Source of the DNA: an uncultured Paraglaciecola sp.
GTDB lineage: Bacteria; Pseudomonadota; Gammaproteobacteria; Enterobacterales; Alteromonadaceae
Length of the DNA stretch: 7,653 bases
Assembly: GCA_905479025.1 (NCBI GenBank)
Contig: CAJQKX010000354.1
Location: 1 to 7,653 of the forward strand
Direction: 5' to 3'
Numbering within the stretch: position 1 is the stretch's first letter; each line of letters begins with the position of its first letter. Of this stretch, positions 1 to 6,362 are shown in pieces. A model generated the notes under the pieces. It was given only the letters and a program-made list of their open reading frames with translations. It searched no databases and was not told the DNA's origin. The translations under genes and the position numbers were made by a program.

Positions 1-12
1 CCAGTCCTTCAT
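1..12 (-). CDS. istA: IstA-type transposase, first four codons only
   Basis: An ATG at 12-10 is followed by codons for Lys, Asp and Trp before the window ends. A strong ribosome binding site, GAGGA, lies at 25-21, eight bases upstream of the ATG. Many IS21-family IstA proteins start with Met-Glu/Lys-Asp-Trp followed by a helix-turn-helix, so this is probably the DDE transposase gene of the element whose tip is at 205. IstA would act with the ATPase helper IstB, encoded further left if the element is complete. Four residues are far too few for proof. The call depends on the ribosome binding site, the start peptide and the repeated terminal sequences together. Confidence 0.45.
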
Positions 13-205
13 CCTGACCGTCCTCGAGGTTCTAGGGCAATGATTTGAGCATATGGCACTAAAGGGCGCTTGATTGGGCTTAGGGCGGGTGCATGGACAG
101 TTACGCCAATGATGGATCGGAACGATTAGCAATAAAATCAATGAATTAAAATGGCATGGTACAAAAATGGTAACAGTGCCAGAGGGGGGTCAAAATAGAC
201 TGACA
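1..205 (-). mobile_element. Left end of an IS21-family insertion sequence (partial)
   Basis: Read on the minus strand, this stretch begins at 205 with TGTCAGTC and runs as a non-coding leader to a start codon at 12, the layout of the left end of IS21-family elements (tip 5'-TG, then repeated transposase-binding sites, then istA). Three degenerate copies of one motif can be seen on the plus strand at about 184-205 (GGGGTCAAAATAGACTGACA), 153-180 (GGTACAAAAATGGTAACAGT) and 87-107 (GGGTGCATGGACAGTTACGC). The segment up to about 110 is richer in GC than the genes to its right, consistent with foreign origin. The right end, istB and any target duplication are outside the window, so intactness cannot be judged. 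The family call rests on remembered IS21 architecture and not on an alignment. Confidence 0.62.
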
Positions 206-234
206 AGCATTCTTAAGTCTTTTTTTGATTAAAA

Positions 235-990
235 TCAGTAAAAAATAGACTTCAAAGTAATCAAAATACCAATGACTAATAAGCAGCTAATAGCGATTGT
301 TCGATACAGTGCAGAACCATATTGATTAAATAGATGGAATCCAAGTCTGTCACCAATCAACATAGCTGGAAAAGCCATCAAACAAAACCAAAGTGACTGC
401 ATAGTTACAAAGCCTGCAAAACAGTAGGAGATAAGCGCTATAAACGCAGATGCAAAGAAAAAAGTCATCAATAAAATACGACTTTTTTCAGGTGTCGACT
501 GGGACTGTAGTGCATAAATAATTATTGGCGGACCAGGAATTGCCAACGATCCATTCATAATTCCAGAAAGCAAACCTGTTAAATAGGTAGTAAACTTATT
601 CACTGGAATACGAATTTTTCGGAGAAAAATCATACCTAAACAGCCCGCTATAACCGAACAGCCCACCCAAAACTGAAATTTTTCGACTGAAATACTCTTT
701 ATTACCTGAGTGCCAATAATGGTACCAATAATAGCTGCCACAACTAAAGGAACAAGCGGATTTAAGGGAACATTTGTTAAGTAATTTCGGGCATAAAATA
801 AATTAATAGCAAGCGTAAGCAATGACACTAAAACAACTGCCTGAATTGGGGACAAGAATAATGAAAATGCAGGAACTGCCGCCAAAGCAAAACCAAACCC
901 AGTGAATGACCGAAGTACAGCTGCCAAAATTACCACAATCCAGATAATTGAAGCTTCCGCAAAAGTGATATTTTGTAAAAATTCAGCCAT
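235..990 (-). CDS. TSUP (TauE/SafE) family membrane transporter
   Basis: A 251-residue, very hydrophobic protein with about eight predicted membrane segments in two homologous halves, the standard size and architecture of the TSUP (formerly DUF81, TauE/SafE) family. Family hallmarks are the Gly-rich GFGFAL motif at residues 31-36 with a Pro at 40, and the matching second-half motif LSGIMNGSLAIPGPP at 141-155. Characterised relatives move sulfite, sulfoacetate or other small organic anions across the inner membrane, and the direction is not readable from sequence. The start is supported by AGGAG at 1002-998, seven bases before the ATG. It lies 65 bp downstream of the GntR gene with no terminator between them, so the two are probably co-transcribed. 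No terminator is seen before the IS tip 29 bp beyond its stop. The TauA/TauC-like neighbours make an organic sulfonate or sulfite link plausible but unproven. Confidence 0.85.
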   Translation of the reverse strand: MAEFLQNITFAEASIIWIVVILAAVLRSFTGFGFALAAVPAFSLFLSPIQAVVLVSLLTLAINLFYARNYLTNVPLNPLVPLVVAAIIGTIIGTQVIKSISVEKFQFWVGCSVIAGCLGMIFLRKIRIPVNKFTTYLTGLLSGIMNGSLAIPGPPIIIYALQSQSTPEKSRILLMTFFFASAFIALISYCFAGFVTMQSLWFCLMAFPAMLIGDRLGFHLFNQYGSALYRTIAISCLLVIGILITLKSIFY

Positions 991-1055
991 AACTAGACTC
1001 CTAAAGCCTATTGGAAATCAATAAAATAAATTGAATAGTAATAATTAAAACTGCT

Positions 1056-1769
1056 TTAAGAACGCTTTAACTCAAGATGATATTTATAGGCATCACCTCT
1101 ATAGGCTAGATATTCACATACAATCGTTTCGTCATGCATATCTTTAATTAATCGGGTTACCCAAAAAATAGGCTTCCCAATATGAATATCTAAAAGCTTA
1201 GCCAACTTAGACTCCGCTGAACGGGCCTCCATAGAAATATGAGCTTGCCCTAATGAAACATCCAAATTATTTTCTAAAGTATGAAAAATATCATCAGTTT
1301 CATGGGTATCAAGGACTTTCATACCTATATCAATAGGGAAATAACTAGTATCTAAGGATATGGGTTTCTTGTTTAAATAACGCATGCGAGTAATTTCAAA
1401 TACTTTCTTTGACTGTAGATTGTCCTGAACAGCCTGACTTGGGGTGACTTTTTTTGCACTTAACAACTTAGTGGATACTCTGTTGAGGCGAGAATCAATG
1501 GCTTCGGATAAACTTTGTAGACTTCTAATCTCTTGGCTTACTTTAGGCTTACTAACAAAAGCCCCCTTGCCTTGAATACTCCATAAAAGTCCCTCTGTAT
1601 GTAACTCTTTAAGGGCCTTTCTAACAGTAATTCTACTCACCCCAAAGCTTGTCATTAATTGGTTTTCTGAGGGAATGCGCTCATCAATAGAATAGTCATC
1701 ACTCAAAATTTGTTGTTTGAGTTGATTCTTAATATTGATATAAAGAGGTAAAGCTGTACTTTTAATCAT
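1056..1769 (-). CDS. GntR-family regulator, HutC/UTRA subfamily
   Basis: A 237-residue cytoplasmic transcription factor. Residues 8-75 form a GntR winged helix-turn-helix: PLYINIKNQL at 8-17, RIPSENQL at 31-38, the recognition region SRITVRKALKEL at 45-56, and the wing GKGAFV at 67-72. Residues from about 85 to 232 match the UTRA ligand-binding fold of the HutC subfamily (KVFEITRMRYLNKKPI, then a C-terminal CEYLAYRGDAYKYH). Such proteins are usually repressors released by a small metabolite, often the substrate or product of neighbouring enzymes. It sits between the catabolic operon and the transporter gene, so local control is the natural inference. The ATG at 1769 gives a normal N-terminus for the family, although the ribosome binding site is poor (only GGTGA about ten bases upstream). 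I found no clear inverted-repeat operator in the short flanking spacers; the main operon's control region is probably right of the window. Confidence 0.92.
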   Translation of the reverse strand: MIKSTALPLYINIKNQLKQQILSDDYSIDERIPSENQLMTSFGVSRITVRKALKELHTEGLLWSIQGKGAFVSKPKVSQEIRSLQSLSEAIDSRLNRVSTKLLSAKKVTPSQAVQDNLQSKKVFEITRMRYLNKKPISLDTSYFPIDIGMKVLDTHETDDIFHTLENNLDVSLGQAHISMEARSAESKLAKLLDIHIGKPIFWVTRLIKDMHDETIVCEYLAYRGDAYKYHLELKRS

Positions 1770-1789
1770 TAGCTAGAGATCACCATAAA

Positions 1790-1826
1790 ATTTAAAAAGT
1801 TAGGGCCGGCAATAAATTGCCAACCC
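1790..1826 (-). terminator. Rho-independent terminator after the porin gene
   Basis: On the minus strand, arms at 1826-1817 (GGGTTGGCAA) and 1812-1803 (TTGCCGGCCC) form a ten-pair stem with two G-U pairs and the four-base loop TTTA. A T-rich tract, TAACTTTTTAAATTTT, follows immediately. It lies 23 bases after the porin stop codon and should end the transcript of the upstream operon. Its tail is only about 20 bases from the GntR start, so any dedicated GntR promoter must overlap the hairpin, or GntR relies on read-through. Confidence 0.8.
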
Positions 1827-1848
1827 AATCTATTAAAAAAAATTAAAG

Positions 1849-2916
1849 CTATAACTTCAACTGTATACCTAGCTTAATCGTTTCTGTGGAACTACTACCA
1901 GTTTCTTGATCACCAAAGTAAATTCCAACACGTGCGCCATGGCCGTTAATTAAAGAAGTTAAGCCAACATCGACACGAGTAGTATCACCACTGTTGTCAT
2001 CTGGAGAGAACTCTTGATAACGAACGCTTGCTTGAAGACGGCCGAGACCAAATATACCATCAGGCATGTAGGCTACTGAAACCATAGCTGCATCACCTTC
2101 TTTAGACGCTGCACCAAATTCATCATAATCATACAAAGCAGCTTCTACAGTCGCCACACTGCCATCCGCAAGATTCTTCTCTAACAAGAAATCAATATTA
2201 GATGCTGAAAAATCTGTTGTGCCACTCACATCACCAAAAGCATCAGATTGTTTCATAAATGTATAGCCAATGGTCATAATGTCCTTTGAACCCAAGTACG
2301 TACTTCTTGTGAGGTAACCTTCTTTATCCAAGAAACTATACGCAACTCGACCGGAAACAGACTCTGTGTCTTTAGGAACTGTAGCATCAGCTTTACCGCC
2401 AAACATACCCAAAGAATAATCTAGCTGGCCACCAGCTGCAGAACCAATAATGGCAAAACCATCATCTCGACCACCCTTTTTAGGAATTGGATACCGTGAA
2501 GCAACACCAGGATATTGCCAAGTCGGTAAATTATAAGACCCACTCAGATTAGACCGATCACTTGGCGGAATAAAACGTCCTGCCCAAAGTTGAATATTGT
2601 CTGCAAGCTTCACTTTTACTAAAGAATCAAGCATTAGCATATCGCCGTCTTTGTGTTCAGTTTGAAGTTGGAAACCAATTGTGTCGGTTACCTTGGCTTT
2701 CATATAAAAACGCGCGCTGTGAATACTAGTACCAAATGAATCACTATCACCAGAATCAGTATCAGTATCAGTATCTGCAACCTCTACACGAATACTTCCG
2801 CCAAAATTGATTGATGTTGTATCAGATACCTTTAACTTAGCGCCAGCAAAAGAATCACTAGCTAAAAGCAAAGCACCACCTGCTATAAATATAGATTTAA
2901 ACCATGTTGATTTCAT
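1849..2916 (-). CDS. Outer-membrane porin, OprO/OprP-like
   Basis: A 355-residue beta-barrel protein with a Sec signal peptide: a Lys at 7, a hydrophobic core at 9-19, and probable cleavage after SFA at 22-24. Mature features include amphipathic strand patterns throughout and the block GRFIPPSDRSNLSGSYNL at 113-130, followed by RYPIPKKGGRDDGFA at 141-155. That block is typical of proteobacterial porins annotated as phosphate-selective porin O/P; many do not carry phosphate. The basic cluster PKKGGR at 145-150 may favour anionic solutes. Residues 48-60 are an acidic Asp-Thr/Ser repeat near the first strand. The C-terminus is Leu and not the usual aromatic residue. The start is backed by AGGAAAG just upstream. 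It follows the amidase by 41 bp, so it is probably the last gene of the operon and the outer-membrane entry for the operon's substrate. Confidence 0.85.
   Translation of the reverse strand: MKSTWFKSIFIAGGALLLASDSFAGAKLKVSDTTSINFGGSIRVEVADTDTDTDSGDSDSFGTSIHSARFYMKAKVTDTIGFQLQTEHKDGDMLMLDSLVKVKLADNIQLWAGRFIPPSDRSNLSGSYNLPTWQYPGVASRYPIPKKGGRDDGFAIIGSAAGGQLDYSLGMFGGKADATVPKDTESVSGRVAYSFLDKEGYLTRSTYLGSKDIMTIGYTFMKQSDAFGDVSGTTDFSASNIDFLLEKNLADGSVATVEAALYDYDEFGAASKEGDAAMVSVAYMPDGIFGLGRLQASVRYQEFSPDDNSGDTTRVDVGLTSLINGHGARVGIYFGDQETGSSSTETIKLGIQLKL
2755..2775 (-). repeat. Hexanucleotide tandem repeat inside the porin gene
   Basis: Three perfect copies of ATCAGT on the plus strand (2755-2772) plus a partial fourth give GATACT units on the coding strand, encoding Asp-Thr pairs at porin residues 48-54. 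The unit length is a multiple of three, so slippage would lengthen or shorten the acidic stretch without shifting the reading frame. Confidence 0.8.
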
Positions 2917-2957
2917 TACTCTTTCCTTTTCATAAAAATGATAAATAGATAAAATTA

Positions 2958-4358
2958 CTAACTGATAAGACCCGCATGATGGCCTAAATATAAATCGTTA
3001 GATTGTTGCCACTTTTGGCCTAAAGCCATCAGGGAAAAATCACTTTTTGCTCTTCCAACAAAACACACACCAAACGGCAACCCATCGGTTCTTAACTGTG
3101 AAGGCACAGCGACAGCTGCTAGATTCAAAATATTCACAAAATAGGTGTAGTAGCCCATATTGGTGTTTAAACTGACTGGGTTCGCCTTTACGTCAGCAAT
3201 GGGGTAAATGGTTGGTGCAGTCGGTACCATCATGAAATCAATATTCTCGAACAACAGCCTTGCTAATGCCTGAAGCTCGGTAATTCGATAATATTCATGA
3301 CATAAATCTACCGCTGAATACTGTTTAGCCTTTTCTACAATAACTCTGACACTCGAATGGATATCATTTGAATGATCTTTTAAAAAGGGCTTAATTGACG
3401 ACAGACGCTCCGCCAACAAAGGACCATCAAAAAGCATTCGACCTGCCTCTAAAAAAATTGAATAATCAACGTCAACTACCGTTGCACCCAGACTTTTTAG
3501 TCTTGAAACTGCATTCTCAAAACAATTTTGAGCATTAGCATCACCGAAAAATTCGAGATACTCAGGCGCTGGTATACCGACAATCTGCTTAGAAAAAGAA
3601 TTATCTTCGCCTTCAGGTAAAGCCGTAAAGTTAGATAAAAATGGATCGCTGACATCCTCTGTTAAGCCCTGTTCAAAAACAGCTTTCGCATCATTACAGG
3701 ACAAAGCAAATATCGGCATGCAATCAAATGATCGATTGGCATATACCATGCCATGGGTACTTAGAACCCCCGGAGTAGGCTTGATACCAACGATATTATT
3801 TAATGCAGCAGGAATACGACCTGAACCGCCGGTATCACTCCCCAATGCAAAACTAACCAATCCTGCTGATACTGCTACGGCTGATCCAGAACTAGAGCCA
3901 CCTGGGATATACTTTGGATTAAATAAATTAACTGGATGCTCGGGGCTTCTAACACCCACTAAACCCGTAGCAAATTGATCCATAGTATTTTTCCCGATCA
4001 ATATTGCACCTGCATCTTCAAGCCTCTTAACTACAGAGGCGGTTTCTTCAGGAATAAACGAAATAGAGGGGCAGCTGGCAGTGGTTGGCAATCCCTCAAT
4101 ATGGATATTATCCTTCACACAAAAAGGAATGCCGTATAGGGGTAAAGACGCGGCATCCATATCCATCAAATCTTTGGCCCTTTGCACAACATCAGATTGC
4201 TCTAGCAAAAAGGTCCAAACACCATCATTACCGCGCACATCAATACGTCTTAAAACCTCATTTACCACATCGATAACACTAAAATAGCCATTTTTATAGC
4301 ATTCATTTAGCGTCTCAAAAGATAGGCTTAAGTTTTCAATTTGGGGATTAGAATTCAT
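2958..4358 (-). CDS. Amidase-signature hydrolase, allophanate-hydrolase-like, lacking the C-terminal domain
   Basis: A 466-residue cytoplasmic amidase-signature enzyme. The Ser-cisSer-Lys triad can be placed at Lys82 (VKDNI), Ser155 (PGGSSSGS) and nucleophile Ser179 (SDTGGSGR); the 24-residue gap between the serines matches the family. The closest resemblance is to allophanate hydrolase (AtzF or the DUR1 half of urea amidolyase): LPLYGIPFCVKDNI at 72-85, DQFATGLVGVRSP at 127-139, and the NNIVGIKPTPGVLSTHG region at 187-203. Classical AtzF is about 600 residues, with a C-terminal domain that works on N-carboxycarbamate; this protein stops where the amidase domain ends. No urea carboxylase, biuret hydrolase or cyanuric acid gene is visible. 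It may be a true but single-domain allophanate hydrolase, or may cleave another carbamoyl or amide compound such as a ureido acid. It begins 66 bp after the binding-protein gene and lacks an obvious ribosome binding site. Confidence 0.85.
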   Translation of the reverse strand: MNSNPQIENLSLSFETLNECYKNGYFSVIDVVNEVLRRIDVRGNDGVWTFLLEQSDVVQRAKDLMDMDAASLPLYGIPFCVKDNIHIEGLPTTASCPSISFIPEETASVVKRLEDAGAILIGKNTMDQFATGLVGVRSPEHPVNLFNPKYIPGGSSSGSAVAVSAGLVSFALGSDTGGSGRIPAALNNIVGIKPTPGVLSTHGMVYANRSFDCMPIFALSCNDAKAVFEQGLTEDVSDPFLSNFTALPEGEDNSFSKQIVGIPAPEYLEFFGDANAQNCFENAVSRLKSLGATVVDVDYSIFLEAGRMLFDGPLLAERLSSIKPFLKDHSNDIHSSVRVIVEKAKQYSAVDLCHEYYRITELQALARLLFENIDFMMVPTAPTIYPIADVKANPVSLNTNMGYYTYFVNILNLAAVAVPSQLRTDGLPFGVCFVGRAKSDFSLMALGQKWQQSNDLYLGHHAGLIS

Positions 4359-4388
4359 ATTGATCGCTTACTAATAAATAACTCAATG

Positions 4389-4413
4389 GGCAGGTAATCA
4401 AAGACTACCTGCC
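4389..4413 (-). other. Strong intergenic hairpin after the binding-protein gene
   Basis: The 25 bases form an eleven-pair stem with a three-base loop: on the minus strand GGCAGGTAGTC, TTT, GATTACCTGCC, with a single G-U pair. No T-run follows in either direction, so it is a poor intrinsic terminator. It lies between the binding-protein stop and the amidase start. The likely role is to block 3' exonucleases and stabilise the upstream message, raising binding-protein levels relative to the enzyme and porin, as known for other binding-protein operons. Confidence 0.65.
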
Positions 4414-4424
4414 ACATCAGTTAT

Positions 4425-5432
4425 TTATTTAGTGACTGCCTCCAAGTAATCGGTAACAATGAAATCTGACATTTGCTTAGACGAAGCCTCACGAGGAAGA
4501 CGCTTTTGCTCATGCAAGAAGTTACCTGTAGATACTAATGTCTTAACAAAGCCACTCTTTTTAGAGCCATCGCCTAAATACTGCTGAGTTAATTGTTTTT
4601 CACATGGAACCATTTCTGTTCCTTTCATCATGCGAGTCGCATCGTCCAAAGAAAGCTCTAGCTCTTTAGCAATAATTTTTGCAGTTTCAGCGGGATTATT
4701 CAGCCAGAAATCAATGCCCGCACATTCAGCTTTAACAAACTTATTAACGTAATCTGGGTATTTTTCAGCAAAATCATTCATTACAACACCCACATCCCAT
4801 GTCGGGTAACCACGAGCAGCCATAAGGCCAGATGTGGTAAACAGATGACCATCGTCTTTAAGAACACGACCTAAAGCTGGCTCCCAGAACCATGCAGCAT
4901 CAATATCACCACGCGACCATGCCAAAGCAATATCATTCGGTCTTAGATCGATAATATCCATAGAAGCCGGATCAATTCCTTCATCAGCCAAAGCATTTAG
5001 AAGTAAGTAATGAGTTGTAGAACCAAAGGGTGCAGCAATTTTCTTGCCCTTAAGGTCACGAAAGTTTTTGATATCTGCCGACGTTCTAACCGCAAATGCC
5101 TCAACATAATCCAACATATTAAGGACCATAATGCCCTTAATAGGTAATTCTCTAGTCACACCAATCGCCGTTGGCGGATTTCCTAGACCACCAAAATCCA
5201 CCTGATTGCCTGCAATCGCGCGAAGCATGTCACCGCCACCACCGACTTTAATGTAATTGATTTTTACACCTGGCATTTCCTTCTGAACTAGCCCAAGTGA
5301 CTTTGTCACTAACTGAGCATTCACCAGATTAAGATAACCAACTGTTACTTCTTTTGGCTTCGTAGCAAATGAATTTGATGCCATTGATAGCATGCTTAGT
5401 ACCACAATAAATAACGCATATTTCTGTTTCAT
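4425..5432 (-). CDS. TauA-like periplasmic substrate-binding protein of an ABC importer
   Basis: A 335-residue protein with a Sec signal peptide (Lys at 2 and 4, hydrophobic core 6-18, probable cleavage after SFA at 21-23, no lipobox Cys). The mature part has the two-lobed NMT1/SsuA/TauA fold: TVGYLNLVNAQ at 30-40, GGGGDMLRAIAGNQVDFGGLGNPP at 64-87, APFGSTTHYLLLNAL at 134-148 and WSRGDIDAAWFWEPALGRV at 172-190. The STTHY and GDIDAA..WEPA segments closely recall TauA of the taurine importer, which favours a small sulfonate or zwitterionic amine, but this family also binds pyrimidines, aromatic acids and other nitrogen compounds. The start is supported by AGGTGGA a few bases upstream. It follows the permease gene by 54 bp. 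The ligand cannot be read from the sequence. Confidence 0.9.
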   Translation of the reverse strand: MKQKYALFIVVLSMLSMASNSFATKPKEVTVGYLNLVNAQLVTKSLGLVQKEMPGVKINYIKVGGGGDMLRAIAGNQVDFGGLGNPPTAIGVTRELPIKGIMVLNMLDYVEAFAVRTSADIKNFRDLKGKKIAAPFGSTTHYLLLNALADEGIDPASMDIIDLRPNDIALAWSRGDIDAAWFWEPALGRVLKDDGHLFTTSGLMAARGYPTWDVGVVMNDFAEKYPDYVNKFVKAECAGIDFWLNNPAETAKIIAKELELSLDDATRMMKGTEMVPCEKQLTQQYLGDGSKKSGFVKTLVSTGNFLHEQKRLPREASSKQMSDFIVTDYLEAVTK

Positions 5433-5486
5433 AGTTCCACCTTTTGTTTAAAAATTAAAAAATAAAAAAAATTTGATATCAATTGA
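5433..5486 (-). other. AT-rich spacer with T-runs and a short palindrome
   Basis: After the permease stop the minus strand has the palindrome TTGATATCAA (5482-5473), then runs of eight, seven and five T. The palindrome is too short and AT-rich to be a convincing terminator, so I read it as an intra-operon spacer. It may cause partial termination or RNA cleavage that separates permease and binding-protein levels. Confidence 0.35.
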
Positions 5487-6356
5487 CTACTTCGTTCGCC
5501 TACGATTTGCCCGAGTCCATGGCATCATGGCGAAACCAATACCACGCATCACCATATCCAAAGTAATCCCAGTTAAACCAAGTACAATTAATCCCATAAT
5601 CACGATGTCGCTCAGTAAAAATTTAGCGGCATCCCAGATCATCCAGCCTATACCTGCAGAGGCAGCGACAATTTCAGCTGCAACAAGCACCGTATAAACG
5701 AAACCTAGTGAAATGCGCATACCCGTTAAAATAGTTGGCCCAGCACCTGGAAGGTAGACCTCGCGAATTAAATCTGAACGAGAGGCTCCAAGTGACTTAG
5801 CCGCTAAGACAAGCGTTGGATTGATGTCTTTCACCGCCTGAATAGTCGCAATAATGATGCCTGGTAGACCCGCCAAAAATAGCAGAGCCAGCTTAGAGAG
5901 TTCGCCAATACCTAACCACATAACCAATAAGGTGTAGAGCCCTAAGGGAGGGAGTGGTCTGTAAAATTCAATAAACGGATTAAAAATTGCGTGTGTGGTT
6001 CGCGAAATACCCATAGCGATACCAAGAGGAATACCCACCAAACAAGCAAGCAAAAATGCCGCTAGGATTCTATAAAGGCTGGTACCCACATGCTCGAACA
6101 GAGTTGAGCCCTGATACCCATCAAATAGGGTCTCAACAAATGCTTTATAAACAGCATCTGGGCCCGGTAAAAATAGTGGATTTGCCAATCCTGTAGCAGT
6201 CACAAAAGTCCAAGTAAAAAGCATAAACATGACAGACAGAAACGAAATACTTAATCGCTTATTCGACTCTTGCTTGAACCAACGGTTAACACTGTCCGCA
6301 AACCCTAGAGTGTTTAAGTTAGATTTTTCATTAGCTGATAATAAATTATTTTTCAT
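5487..6356 (-). CDS. TauC/SsuC-like ABC transporter permease
   Basis: A 289-residue inner-membrane permease of the binding-protein-dependent transport family, the usual length for TauC/SsuC. A cytoplasmic N-terminal tail of about 35 residues precedes the first membrane helix (36-56). Helices follow at about 93-117, 138-170 and 210-232, with a last one at 250-270. The EAA loop that docks the ATPase is VLAAKSLGASRSDLIREVYLPGAGP at 183-207. The FYRPLPPLGLYTLLVMWLGIG block at 131-151 is typical of the taurine/aliphatic sulfonate/nitrate type. It begins only six bases after the M20 stop codon, so the two are probably translationally coupled, and precedes the TauA-like gene. The partner ATPase is not in this window and is presumably upstream to the right. 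Confidence 0.92.
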   Translation of the reverse strand: MKNNLLSANEKSNLNTLGFADSVNRWFKQESNKRLSISFLSVMFMLFTWTFVTATGLANPLFLPGPDAVYKAFVETLFDGYQGSTLFEHVGTSLYRILAAFLLACLVGIPLGIAMGISRTTHAIFNPFIEFYRPLPPLGLYTLLVMWLGIGELSKLALLFLAGLPGIIIATIQAVKDINPTLVLAAKSLGASRSDLIREVYLPGAGPTILTGMRISLGFVYTVLVAAEIVAASAGIGWMIWDAAKFLLSDIVIMGLIVLGLTGITLDMVMRGIGFAMMPWTRANRRRTK

Positions 6357-6362
6357 AGCTAA

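Noticed and set aside
46..118. Possible short leftward peptide starting at an ATG near 93
   Set aside because: Only about 24 codons, no good ribosome binding site, and it lies inside the repeated leader of the presumed IS21 end.
206..234. Hairpin TGATT-TT-AATCA at the transporter stop codon as a terminator
   Set aside because: It has only five AT-rich pairs and is followed by A residues, not T residues, in the direction of transcription.
235..1055. Taurine degradation locus call based on TauA, TauC and TauE resemblance
   Set aside because: No taurine dioxygenase, transaminase or Xsc gene is visible, and these transporter families serve many other substrates, so naming the genes tau would overstate the evidence.
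3718..4287. Open rightward frames opposite the amidase gene
   Set aside because: They lie entirely within the well-supported amidase coding sequence on the other strand, have no ribosome binding site or recognisable domain, and overlap one another.
5473..5482. TTGATATCAA plus T-runs as a terminator after the permease gene
   Set aside because: The palindrome gives at most a few A-T pairs with no room for a loop, and a full stop here would cut off the binding protein from its permease.
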